DNA of 64,000 nt from Roseivivax jejudonensis (lineage in GTDB: Bacteria; Pseudomonadota; Alphaproteobacteria; Rhodobacterales; Rhodobacteraceae), in assembly GCF_900172265.1 (NCBI RefSeq), contig NZ_FWFK01000006.1, positions 124,001 through 188,000 of the forward strand. The letters are read 5' to 3'. The translations under genes and the position numbers were made by a program. This document shows, in pieces, positions 1 to 7,526 of the stretch. Below the pieces are notes generated by a model, which was not told where the DNA came from, searched no databases, and was given only the letters and a program-made list of their open reading frames with translations. The first letter of the stretch is position 1; every line of letters begins with the position of its first letter.

Positions 1-122
1 AGCGGGCCGGGGTCGATGTCGTCGTGATCGTGGTCGGCGTCGTCGCCATGCTCGTGAGGGTAGAAATCCCCGAACATGTGGTCGTCGATCGTGTGCCTGG
101 GGGGACGCTTCTCGTCGGCCAT
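1..122 (-). CDS. Partial His/Asp-rich protein, N-terminal 40 codons only
   Basis: An open frame starts at an ATG read from 122 down to 120 and runs off the left edge without a stop. A purine-rich AGAGGA ribosome-binding site lies just upstream of the ATG. The visible N-terminus begins MADEKRPPRHTIDDHMFGDF and is followed by a cluster of His and Asp (HEHGDDADHDHDD) that could bind a metal. It is divergent from the bicupin gene across a 115-bp gap, so the two may share control. I do not recognise the family from 40 residues. The His/Asp cluster recalls the His-tailed protein at 4129-4572, but that is only a compositional resemblance. Confidence 0.6.
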   Translation of the reverse strand, partial: MADEKRPPRHTIDDHMFGDFYPHEHGDDADHDHDDIDPGP

Positions 123-139
123 CAACTGTTCCTCTATGC

Positions 140-183
140 GGACCGTCGGTCCATTGACGTGACCGTAGCCGCCGACGTATCTT
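140..183 (+). promoter_or_regulatory. Candidate promoter and operator of the bicupin gene
   Basis: TTGACG at 154-159 and TATCTT at 178-183 are separated by 18 bp and resemble a sigma-70 promoter about 55 bp ahead of the bicupin ATG. A perfect 13-bp inverted repeat, GGACCG-T-CGGTCC, at 140-152 sits directly upstream of the -35 element and is a candidate regulator site for the divergent pair. This is pattern reading only, with no experimental support. Confidence 0.4.
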
Positions 184-237
184 TTGCGCAACCGAAAAAT
201 CCGGCGCGAGGAGCGCCGTTGCCGGGAGGGAGAAGAA

Positions 238-1353
238 ATGAACACCCATGCGCGCGTGTCCGACCAGCTGGCCGAGAAGTTCAAGACCGAGAAGGAGACG
301 CCCTATACGCGCTTTCTCAAGGACGAGGGTCTCGAGCTCATCAACGGCAACTACGTGCCGTCGCTGCACGAGGTCGAGCTGAAGCCGTGGGCGCGGCGGG
401 GTGGCAACGCGGTCTTCATGAACCACGACGCCAGCCGGACGACGAACGACTGCTACGTCATGGAGATCCCCGCCGGCGGCAAGCTCGAGCCGCACCGCCA
501 GCTCTTCGAGGAGACGGTGCTGATCCTGTCGGGCCGCGGATCGACCGTGGTGTGGGACGACAAGGGCAACCGCACCAGCTTCGAATGGGGGCCGGGCGCG
601 ATCTTCGGGATCCCGCTCAACGCCAATCACCAGCACTTCAACGGCTCGGGCACCGAGCCCGCGCGGTATATCGGCGTGACCAACATGCCGCCGCTGATGA
701 ACGTGTTCGAGGATCCGAACTTCCTCTTCCACACCGCCTACGACTTCGAGGGGCGGTTCTCGGGCGAGCCCGACTACTTCGCGGAGTCCAAGCAGATGCA
801 GGGCCTGCTGCTCGAGACCAACTACGTCGCGGACGCGGTGAACCTGCCGCTGGTCGAGGCCAAGGAGCGCGGCGCCGGTGGCGGACACATCCGCTTCCAG
901 CTCGCCAAGTGCTCGATGAACAGCCACATCAGCCAGTTCCCGGTCGGCACCTACAAGAAGTGCCACCGCCACGGGCCGGGCGCGCACGTCATCATCCTGT
1001 CGGGCGAGGGCTATTCGCTGATGTGGCCCGAGGGCGCGGAGCCCAAGCGCTACGACTGGAAGCCGGGCTCGATGATCGTGCCGCCGAACATGTGGTACCA
1101 CCAGCATTTCAATACCGGAACGACGCCGGCGCGCTATCTCGCCTTCAAGTACGAGGGCGTGGCGATCCGCAACGAACAGGGCGTGCCGAAGGCGTGGATC
1201 AGCCAGCGCATCGGCGGCGACCAGATCGACTATGCCGACGAGAGCGACCTGGTGCGGACGATGTTCGCCGACTCTCTTGCCGAGAACGGGCTCGAGTCGA
1301 AGATGGAGCCCGCCTACGAGGCCGAGAAGGCGGACCTGCCGCCCAAGGGCTGA
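238..1353 (+). CDS. Two-domain cupin protein (bicupin)
   Basis: A 371-residue protein with two cupin barrels, the architecture of gentisate 1,2-dioxygenase-like and other bicupin oxygenases. The start at 238 is chosen because a GGGAGG-type site lies just upstream; an in-frame ATG at 184 lacks one and would add 18 residues. The N-terminal barrel has H86-R-Q88 followed by E91-E92 and the distal H131/H133. The C-terminal barrel has H243-R-H245, Ala249 where the metal-binding Glu is expected, and H288/H290. Each barrel is therefore short of one canonical ligand. It is first in a + strand set with a Rieske oxygenase, so oxidation or isomerisation of a carboxylated ring compound is plausible. Substrate is unknown. 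The same two-barrel pattern recurs as two separate genes at 10358-11543. Confidence 0.85.
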   Translation: MNTHARVSDQLAEKFKTEKETPYTRFLKDEGLELINGNYVPSLHEVELKPWARRGGNAVFMNHDASRTTNDCYVMEIPAGGKLEPHRQLFEETVLILSGRGSTVVWDDKGNRTSFEWGPGAIFGIPLNANHQHFNGSGTEPARYIGVTNMPPLMNVFEDPNFLFHTAYDFEGRFSGEPDYFAESKQMQGLLLETNYVADAVNLPLVEAKERGAGGGHIRFQLAKCSMNSHISQFPVGTYKKCHRHGPGAHVIILSGEGYSLMWPEGAEPKRYDWKPGSMIVPPNMWYHQHFNTGTTPARYLAFKYEGVAIRNEQGVPKAWISQRIGGDQIDYADESDLVRTMFADSLAENGLESKMEPAYEAEKADLPPKG

Positions 1354-1451
1354 CCGCCGTCGCGGGCATGAGGGATGCATGACGAAGGCCGCGGCGCCCG
1401 TCGGAACGGGACGAGGCGCCGGGCGCGACGATCGAAGGAGGAGGCGGCACG

Positions 1452-2741
1452 ATGCTGCGCAAGGAAGTCAACGACCTGCTGACCCAGACCGATCCGGGCA
1501 CCACGATGGGCGAAATGTTCCGTCAGTACTGGATCCCCGCGCTCCTGGCGCGCGAACTTCCCGAGGACGATTGCCCGCCGGTGCGGGTGAAGCTCCTCGG
1601 CGAGCGGCTGATCGCGTTTCGCGACAGCAAGGGCCGCTACGGCCTGATGGACGAGTTCTGTGCCCACCGCGGCGTGTCGCTGTGGTTCGGCCGGAACGAG
1701 GAAGGCGGCCTGCGCTGCCCCTATCACGGCTGGAAATACGACGTGAACGGGCAGTGCATCGAGGTGCCGTCCGAGCCCGAGGAATCGGGCTTCTGCGAGA
1801 AGATCAAGCTCAAGGCCTACCCGCTCATCAAGGTGGGCGACGTGCTCTGGACGCACATGGGCGACAAGGAGAACCGGCCGCCGGAGCCCGAGTGGGAGTT
1901 CGCGACCGTTCCCGAGGACCAGACCTACACCTCCAAGCGCTGGCAGGAATGCAACTGGCTGCAGGCGATGGAGGGCGGCATCGACTCGAGCCACGTGTCG
2001 TTCCTGCACTCGGGTGGGCTGAAGTCCGACCCGCTGTTCAAGGGCGCCAAGGGCAACCAGTACAACGCCAACGACAAGAAGCCGGTCTTCGAGGTCACCG
2101 AATCCGACGGCGGGCTGTTCATCGGCGCGCGCCGCATGGCCGAGGAAGGGCACTACTACTGGCGGATCACGCCGTGGGTGATGCCGTCGTTCACGATGGT
2201 GCCGCCGCGCGGCGACCACCCGGTGCACGGCCACTTCTGGGTGCCGATCGACGACTACAACTGCTGGGCGTGGTCGTTCGACTACCACCCGACGCGGCCG
2301 CTCACGCCCGAAGAGCTTCAGGCGATGAAGGACGGCTACGGCGTCCACAACAAGTACGAGTCCGAGGACAGCTTCCGCCCGCTGCAGAACAAGGACAACG
2401 ACTACCTGATGGACCGCGCGGCGCAGAAGTCGGGCGAGAGCTATTCCGGCATCTGGGGCATCGCCATGCAGGACGCGAGCCTGCAGGAGAGCATGGGGCC
2501 GGTCGTCGACCGCACGCGGGAAAACCTCGTGTCGACCGACAACGGCATCATCATGGCGCGCCACCGCCTGCGGAAGGCGGCGATCGCGCTGCGCGACAAG
2601 GGCGTCCAGCCGCCGGGCCGCACGACCGAGCACCAGATGGTGCGCTCGGCCGCGAAGGTCCTGCCGGACGACCAACCGTTCAAGGACGCGATGGCCGAGG
2701 ACCTGACCGTCCGGCCCGGCGTCAAGCAGACCTCGGTGTAA
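1452..2741 (+). CDS. Rieske 2Fe-2S aromatic-ring-hydroxylating oxygenase, phthalate-dioxygenase type
   Basis: A 429-residue oxygenase component. The N-terminal Rieske domain has C70-x-H72 and C89-x2-H92 in CAHRG and CPYHGW contexts. The catalytic domain has D178-x2-H181-x4-H186, the usual bridging Asp and mononuclear-iron His pair. Length and layout match single-subunit phthalate 4,5-dioxygenase-type oxygenases. Such enzymes take electrons from a separate FMN/2Fe-2S reductase, and none is present in this window. It follows the bicupin by 98 bp and precedes an unknown gene by 4 bp. A 4,5-dihydroxyphthalate-decarboxylase-like gene at 15842 supports a phthalate-like substrate, but the real substrate is not determinable here. 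Confidence 0.9.
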   Translation: MLRKEVNDLLTQTDPGTTMGEMFRQYWIPALLARELPEDDCPPVRVKLLGERLIAFRDSKGRYGLMDEFCAHRGVSLWFGRNEEGGLRCPYHGWKYDVNGQCIEVPSEPEESGFCEKIKLKAYPLIKVGDVLWTHMGDKENRPPEPEWEFATVPEDQTYTSKRWQECNWLQAMEGGIDSSHVSFLHSGGLKSDPLFKGAKGNQYNANDKKPVFEVTESDGGLFIGARRMAEEGHYYWRITPWVMPSFTMVPPRGDHPVHGHFWVPIDDYNCWAWSFDYHPTRPLTPEELQAMKDGYGVHNKYESEDSFRPLQNKDNDYLMDRAAQKSGESYSGIWGIAMQDASLQESMGPVVDRTRENLVSTDNGIIMARHRLRKAAIALRDKGVQPPGRTTEHQMVRSAAKVLPDDQPFKDAMAEDLTVRPGVKQTSV

Positions 2742-2745
2742 CCGG

Positions 2746-3327
2746 ATGCCACACGATTCCGACGACATCTTCGAGGCGGACAACGCCACGCGCCGCGATC
2801 GCGGCCCGGTCGATCACCCGACCATGCTGTCGAGCTGTTCGCGGGCCGCGACCGCCGAGGAGGCGCGCTACCGGGTGCAGTACCCGAACTCGATGACGCG
2901 CTCGTCGCGCATCTTTGCGCTCGATGAAGCGGCAGCCGAGGCGATGTACGGCATCACCGAGGAGCCCTGGAACGATGCGCACTTCCTCACGCTGGCCGCA
3001 CGGGGCAAGGTCAGCCCGGACACGCGCCCCGAGGACCTGCCGCTCAGCCGGCCGGACGGCGCGGCGGCGTCGCTTCTCGACGAGATCGAGGGCGCGGACG
3101 TCGTCGTGCTCCTGGCCTCCGACGGCACCAGCGAGGGCGCGGCCGAGGTGATCGCGCGCGAGTGCTTCGAGCGGCGGATCATGTGCGCCGGCCTTGCCCT
3201 CGGGCAGGGGCGGAGCGATGCGGCGGTGGCGACCGTGGTGAACTCGATGCGGCGGTTCGCGCGGGTTCTGGTGGTGGCGCAGGATGACGATTTCATCCCG
3301 GCCATGCTGACGGCGCTGCGGGCCTGA
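2746..3327 (+). CDS. Hypothetical protein next to Rieske oxygenase
   Basis: A 193-residue soluble protein that I do not recognise. It starts 4 bp after the Rieske stop and reads in the same direction, so it is probably co-transcribed. The first 60 or so residues are polar and low in order. The C-terminal half alternates hydrophobic strands with helices (ADVVVLLAS, then IMCAGLALG, then RVLVVAQDDDFIPAMLTAL), suggesting a small alpha/beta, possibly Rossmann-like, fold. A strong hairpin follows the stop. An accessory role for the oxygenase is inferred from position only. Confidence 0.6.
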   Translation: MPHDSDDIFEADNATRRDRGPVDHPTMLSSCSRAATAEEARYRVQYPNSMTRSSRIFALDEAAAEAMYGITEEPWNDAHFLTLAARGKVSPDTRPEDLPLSRPDGAAASLLDEIEGADVVVLLASDGTSEGAAEVIARECFERRIMCAGLALGQGRSDAAVATVVNSMRRFARVLVVAQDDDFIPAMLTALRA

Positions 3328-3333
3328 GACACG

Positions 3334-3353
3334 GCCGGCCCGGACGGGCCGGC
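3334..3353 (+). terminator. Strong hairpin after the Rieske/unknown pair
   Basis: A perfect inverted repeat with 9-bp arms (GCCGGCCCG and CGGGCCGGC) and a 2-base centre lies 6 bp beyond the stop at 3327. No T tract follows, so it may be a weak terminator or an RNA-stabilising stem between the oxygenase genes and hupE. Confidence 0.45.
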
Positions 3354-3390
3354 AACACTTGAAAGACTGAACTGACAGGGAGAGACCCAG

Positions 3391-3990
3391 ATGAAATTCG
3401 CACGACTCCTCGCGCTGGCCGGTGCCGGCCTCGCCGTCGCATCGCCGGCTGCCGCGCACCTCGACCCGGCCGCGCACGGCTCGGTGGCCGCCGGCTTCAC
3501 CCACCCGCTGTTCGGCCTCGACCACGTGCTGGCGATGGTCGCGGTCGGTCTCTGGGCCGCGATGCTGGGCGGCCGCGCCGTTGCGGCGGTGCCCGCAGCG
3601 TTCGTCGGCGCCATGGTTGTCGGCTTCGGCCTCGCGATGGCCGGCCTGTGGCTGCCGTTCGTGGAGCCGATGATCCTCGCCTCTGTGGTGCTGATCGGCC
3701 TTCTGGTCGCGATCGCGGCGCGCGTGCCGGTCGCCGGCGGGGCGGCCATCGTCGGGGTCTTCGCGCTGTTCCACGGCTTTGCCCACGGTGGCGAGCTGGG
3801 CGCCGCGGCGCCGGGCGGCTACCTCGCGGGCTTCGTGCTCGGCACCGCGCTGCTGCACGCGGTGGGCATCGGCCTCGGCCTCGGGCTGGCACGTCTCGCC
3901 GGCGGGGCCGGCAGCGTCGGCACGCTCGGCCGCGCGCTCGGTGCTGGCACGGCGATGCTGGGCCTCGGCCTCGGCGCCGGCGTCATCTGA
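3391..3990 (+). CDS. hupE: HupE/UreJ family nickel/cobalt permease
   Basis: A 199-residue membrane protein with an N-terminal hydrophobic leader ending near PAAAH and about six transmembrane segments. It carries the family signature HPLFGLDHVLAM with His and Asp in the second segment, and a second His-containing motif, FHGFAHGGE. HupE/UreJ proteins import Ni or Co for hydrogenase, urease or other metalloenzymes. No hydrogenase or urease genes are in this window. The next gene ends in a long His tract, and both are followed by two permeases, so a metal-handling unit inside the catabolic cluster is likely. The start has a GGGAGAG site upstream. Confidence 0.85.
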   Translation: MKFARLLALAGAGLAVASPAAAHLDPAAHGSVAAGFTHPLFGLDHVLAMVAVGLWAAMLGGRAVAAVPAAFVGAMVVGFGLAMAGLWLPFVEPMILASVVLIGLLVAIAARVPVAGGAAIVGVFALFHGFAHGGELGAAAPGGYLAGFVLGTALLHAVGIGLGLGLARLAGGAGSVGTLGRALGAGTAMLGLGLGAGVI

Positions 3991-3999
3991 TCGCCACGA

Positions 4000-4028
4000 C
4001 CGGGCCCGCGCGTGAGGCGCGGGCCCGG
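4000..4028 (+). terminator. Perfect 12-bp hairpin after hupE
   Basis: CCGGGCCCGCGC, a 5-base loop, then GCGCGGGCCCGG, followed by CTCCCTTTC. It begins 10 bp past the hupE stop and looks like a terminator or attenuator separating hupE from the His-tailed gene. Confidence 0.6.
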
Positions 4029-4128
4029 CTCCCTTTCGCCGACGCAGGCGCCACCCGCGCGCGTCGCGCCGGCCGGGCCGCCCCCGGCCCCCCATTTCCG
4101 CGCCACGGCGCATCAAAGGACACGCGGC

Positions 4129-4572
4129 ATGTGCGGTGAGATCGACGAGCAGGTGCAGGTCGGGCAGGACCTGCTGGAGCAGATGCGGGTGATCGCGCGC
4201 CGCGAGGGCCTGTCGCCCGAGGCGGAGGCGCGCGCCGCGCCGCGCGGGCTGGCCGAGGCCGACGGACGCGCCGCCTACATGGAGTCCGTCTTCCGCGAGG
4301 GCCTGTCGCGCGCGCTGGCCGACATCGCCGCCGCCGAGGAGGACGAGACCGTCGACGCGCTGGCCGCGCAGTCGATCGCACTGGCCCGGCTGGCGGGCTT
4401 TCTCGCCGGACAATTGCCGCCCGAGGCGGACCTCTTCCGCGCGATTATCGAGGCGGTCAGCGCCGGCCATGCCGAGCCGCAGCGCATGGCCGCCGAGCAT
4501 CGCGCCGAGCACGACCATCACCACGGCCACGGCCACGATCACGACGATCCGCACCATCATCACCATCACTGA
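4129..4572 (+). CDS. Small helical protein with natural C-terminal His tract
   Basis: A 147-residue protein. The start at 4129 is preferred because AAAGGA sits about 8 bp upstream; an upstream in-frame ATG at 4012 falls in the loop of the hupE terminator hairpin. The body is predicted alpha-helical and acidic. The last 22 or so residues are almost entirely His, Asp and Gly, alternating HDHHHGHGHDHDD and ending in six His. This is a likely Ni/Co/Zn-binding tail, as seen in metallochaperones such as HypB and UreE, but the body matches none of them to my eye. It lies between hupE and two half-permeases, suggesting metal storage or delivery. Function is inferred from composition and context. Confidence 0.7.
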   Translation: MCGEIDEQVQVGQDLLEQMRVIARREGLSPEAEARAAPRGLAEADGRAAYMESVFREGLSRALADIAAAEEDETVDALAAQSIALARLAGFLAGQLPPEADLFRAIIEAVSAGHAEPQRMAAEHRAEHDHHHGHGHDHDDPHHHHHH

Positions 4573-4590
4573 CCGAAGGCCGCCCGCCGC

Positions 4591-5205
4591 ATGTCCCGCT
4601 TTGCATACCTTTCCGATCCCGCCTGGCGCCGCGCGGTGCTCGTGGACGGGTTCGGCAAGGGGTTCTGGGGCTTCGCGGCGGCGGCCGTCGTCACCGGCAT
4701 CGCCTGCTGGGCGATCAAGGGACAGGAGGCGGTCGCCGACGCGATCATCAACGACGGCGCGCTGCTGGTCGACCTGATGCCGCGCGTCGTGGTCGCCCTG
4801 TCGATCGCGGCGCTGATCTGGTTCCTGCTGCCGCGCGACCGGATCTCGGGCCTCGTCGGCACCGAGAGCGGGTTCGCGGGCCTGCTGATCGCGACCGCCG
4901 CCGGCGCGGTGACGCCGGGCGGGCCGGCCTCGGCCTACGCGCTCCTGGCGGTGCTGGCGGGCTCGGGCGCCGATCGCGGCGCGATGGTCGCCTATATCAC
5001 GTCTTGGGCGACGCTCGGGCTGCAGCGCATCCTCGTCTGGGACGTACCGTTCATGGGGGCGGAGTTCGCCTTTCTGCGGGTGCTGGTGTCGCTGCCGCTG
5101 CCGGTGCTGGCGGGGATGCTGGCGCGACAGCTGCCGTTCGAGCTGCGGATCAAGGACGATCCCGACCACGGCGGCACGTCCGACAGCCGGCCGAGCCGCG
5201 CATGA
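4591..5205 (+). CDS. Half-size membrane permease A (YraQ/ArsP-like)
   Basis: A 204-residue membrane protein with about five hydrophobic segments. The core motif TPGGPASAYALLAVL, followed by AYITSW, resembles one of the two pseudo-symmetric halves of the YraQ/ArsP (DUF318) permease family, which are normally single chains of about 300-350 residues. It overlaps the next gene by four bases (ATGA), and that gene supplies a similar half. The C-terminus is polar and probably cytoplasmic. Substrate is unknown; the adjacent HupE and His-rich protein suggest a metal ion or metal complex. Confidence 0.7.
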   Translation: MSRFAYLSDPAWRRAVLVDGFGKGFWGFAAAAVVTGIACWAIKGQEAVADAIINDGALLVDLMPRVVVALSIAALIWFLLPRDRISGLVGTESGFAGLLIATAAGAVTPGGPASAYALLAVLAGSGADRGAMVAYITSWATLGLQRILVWDVPFMGAEFAFLRVLVSLPLPVLAGMLARQLPFELRIKDDPDHGGTSDSRPSRA

Positions 5206-5717
5206 GCATCGGGTTCATCGTCCTGCTCGTGCTGCTGGCCGCCCTCGTCGCGCTCGCGGTGCGGCAGCGCCTCGATCCCGGGCCAACCCTCAAGCGGTTC
5301 CTCGAACAATTCGCCAAGCTGGTGCCGCGGATGCTCTGCGCGCTGGTCGCGGCGGGCTTCATCGCGCAGCTGATCCCGCGCGAGACGATCTCGGGCTATC
5401 TGGGCGACGATGCCGGGCTCCTGGCGCTGCCGGTGGCGGCGGCGACGGGGCTGATGGTGCCGGCGGGGCCGGTCATCGCCTTCGCCATCGCGGCGGTCTT
5501 CGCCAAGGCCGGCGCCTCGACCGCCGCGCTCGTCACCTTCGTGACCTCGTGGAGCGTCTTCGCGGCGCATCGCATCTTCATCTACGAACTGCCGCTGATC
5601 GGCGCCTCCTTCCTGCGTCTCCGGGCGGTGTCGGTGCTGTTCGCGCCGTTCGCGGCGGGCGCGCTGGCGATGCTGGTCGGGCTGGTCGCAAGTTTCGGGA
5701 CGCCGTCGCCGATGTAG
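5202..5717 (+). CDS. Half-size membrane permease B (YraQ/ArsP-like)
   Basis: A 171-residue membrane protein translationally coupled to permease A. It has four to five hydrophobic segments and a parallel core, MVPAGPVIAFAIAAVF followed by FVTSW, in the same relative place as TPGGPASAYALLAVL/YITSW in its partner. The pair is best read as a split two-repeat permease that assembles as a heterodimer. The Cys-bearing motif of arsenical ArsP proteins is not seen, so arsenic export is not supported. Confidence 0.7.
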   Translation: MSIGFIVLLVLLAALVALAVRQRLDPGPTLKRFLEQFAKLVPRMLCALVAAGFIAQLIPRETISGYLGDDAGLLALPVAAATGLMVPAGPVIAFAIAAVFAKAGASTAALVTFVTSWSVFAAHRIFIYELPLIGASFLRLRAVSVLFAPFAAGALAMLVGLVASFGTPSPM

Positions 5718-5747
5718 CGCCGGGCCGAGCCACGGGAGGAGACAGAG

Positions 5748-7502
5748 ATGGCCGACGGAACGAAGGTCTACCAGAAATACCAGTCCGACGTGATCGTCGA
5801 CCTGCTGCAGCACTACGGGTTCGAATACATCGCCATCAATCCCGGCGCATCGTTCCGGGGGCTGCACGACAGCCTGATCAACTACGGCGAGGACACGCCC
5901 AAGATGCTGGTCTGCCAGCACGAGGAAACCGCCGTCCAGATCGCCCACGGCTACGCCAAGGCGACGGGGCGGCCGATGGCGTGCATCCTGCACGATCTCG
6001 TGGGGCTGCTGCACGGGCAGATGGCGATCTACTACGCCTTCACCGACCGCGCGCCGGTCTTCATCCTCGGGGCCACGGGCCCGATGGACGAAAGCAAGCG
6101 GCGCCCGCGGTCTGACTGGCACCACACCGCGCAGAGCCAGGGCGACGCGGTGCGCAACTTCACCAAGTTCGACTACCAGCCGCACACGATCGACGGCGTG
6201 CCCGACAGCTTCATGCGGGCCTATTCGGCGATGGTGACCGAGCCGGCCGGGCCGACCTACCTGTGCTACGACGCGATGCTACAGGAGACGCCGCTGACCA
6301 CCGAGGTGACGCTGCCCGACGCGTCGATGCAGGCCGCGCCGTCGCCGATGGCCGCCGACCCCGGCACGCTAGAGCAGATCGTGCGCACGCTCCTCTACGC
6401 CGAGCGGCCGTGGATCATGGCGGAGTTCACCGGCCGCCAGCCGGGCAACTTCGACAAGCTGGTGACGCTGGCCGAAACGCTGGGCGTCGCGGTGTGGGAC
6501 GTCAATTCGGCGCTGTGCTTTCCGAACCGGCATCCGCAGGCCCTGTCGATGGACACCGAGAGCCTGTCGCAGGCCGACGCGATCCTCGCGCTCGATGTCG
6601 TCGACTGGGAAAAGGCGACGGCGAAGCTCGACAGCACGACGCGCCAGCTCGACAGCTACCTGTCGGAGGAGTGCGTCTGGATGGACGTGGGCTTTCACGA
6701 GACCGGGATCGGGTCGTGGTCGCTCGATTACGGGCGCTACCTGCCGAAGCGGCTGTCGGCGCTCGGCGATCCGCGGCTCGCCATGCCGCAGATGACCGAG
6801 ATCGCGACGCGGCTGATCGCCGAGGACCCGGCGCTGCCCGAGCGGATCGCGGCGCGCAAGGCCCGCATCGCCGAGCGGCACGACGCGATCTTCGCGCAGT
6901 GGGCCGAAGAGGCGAAGGCCGAGCGCGACGCCTCTCCGCTGACGACCGCGCGGCTGGCCGACGAGATCTGGTCGGTCATCAAGGAGGAGGACTGGGTGTT
7001 GACCTCGGGCACGCTGCGGCAATGGACGCGCAAGCTCTGGGATTTCGATGCGCCGCACCGGCATCCCGGCAAGGGGCTCGGGACCTCGACGCAGATCGGC
7101 ATGAGCCTTGGCGTCGCGCTCGCGCACAAGAACACCGACAGGGTGTGCGTGGCGATCCAGCCCGACGGCGACCTGATGTACGACGCCGGCGCGCTCTGGA
7201 CCGCGGCCAAGCACGAGATCCCGCTGTTGATCGTGATGTTCAACAACCGCGCCTACTACAACGACTGGCACCACCAGATCCGCATGGCGCGCCAGCGCGG
7301 CACCGACGAGCGCAAGGCGCATATCGGCATGGACATCTTCGGGCCCGAGCCGGATTTCGCCACCATCGCGCGCGGCATGGGCATGTGGGGCGAGGGGCCG
7401 ATCGACACGCCGGCGGATGTGGCGCCGGCCATCGCCCGCGCGCTCGAGGTGGTGAAGTCCGGCAAGCCAGCGCTGGTCGACGTCATCACCCGCCACCGCT
7501 GA
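5748..7502 (+). CDS. Thiamine-diphosphate-dependent decarboxylase/synthase
   Basis: A 584-residue member of the acetolactate synthase/benzoylformate decarboxylase superfamily with three domains in the usual order: pyrimidine-binding, central, and diphosphate-binding. The cofactor-activating Glu is in QHEETAVQIAHGYA at about residue 59. The Mg/ThDP motif is D473-G474-D475 followed by N499-N500, with FNNRAYYND after it. RBS GGGAGGAG precedes the ATG. Downstream are a dienelactone hydrolase and a PPOX-type gene. A 2-keto acid decarboxylase or carboligase step on a ring-degradation product is plausible; I cannot separate it from other superfamily members by reading alone. Confidence 0.85.
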   Translation: MADGTKVYQKYQSDVIVDLLQHYGFEYIAINPGASFRGLHDSLINYGEDTPKMLVCQHEETAVQIAHGYAKATGRPMACILHDLVGLLHGQMAIYYAFTDRAPVFILGATGPMDESKRRPRSDWHHTAQSQGDAVRNFTKFDYQPHTIDGVPDSFMRAYSAMVTEPAGPTYLCYDAMLQETPLTTEVTLPDASMQAAPSPMAADPGTLEQIVRTLLYAERPWIMAEFTGRQPGNFDKLVTLAETLGVAVWDVNSALCFPNRHPQALSMDTESLSQADAILALDVVDWEKATAKLDSTTRQLDSYLSEECVWMDVGFHETGIGSWSLDYGRYLPKRLSALGDPRLAMPQMTEIATRLIAEDPALPERIAARKARIAERHDAIFAQWAEEAKAERDASPLTTARLADEIWSVIKEEDWVLTSGTLRQWTRKLWDFDAPHRHPGKGLGTSTQIGMSLGVALAHKNTDRVCVAIQPDGDLMYDAGALWTAAKHEIPLLIVMFNNRAYYNDWHHQIRMARQRGTDERKAHIGMDIFGPEPDFATIARGMGMWGEGPIDTPADVAPAIARALEVVKSGKPALVDVITRHR

Positions 7503-7526
7503 GTCATCCGACAGGGAGCACGACAG

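Noticed and set aside
4012-4128. An upstream ATG for the His-tailed protein
   Set aside because: It lies in the loop of the hupE terminator hairpin and adds a Pro/Ala-rich leader without a ribosome-binding site.
4554-4571. The terminal six His codons as an engineered tag
   Set aside because: They continue a longer natural His/Asp/Gly tract and codon use is mixed (cac and cat); no vector sequence adjoins.
2722-5169. An 815-codon minus-strand frame over hupE and the permeases
   Set aside because: Low-complexity Arg/His-rich product with no domain; the + strand genes have ribosome-binding sites and family motifs.
4591-5717. Arsenical exporter ArsP
   Set aside because: The Cys-containing motif of ArsP is absent and there is no ars regulator; only the fold family is supported.
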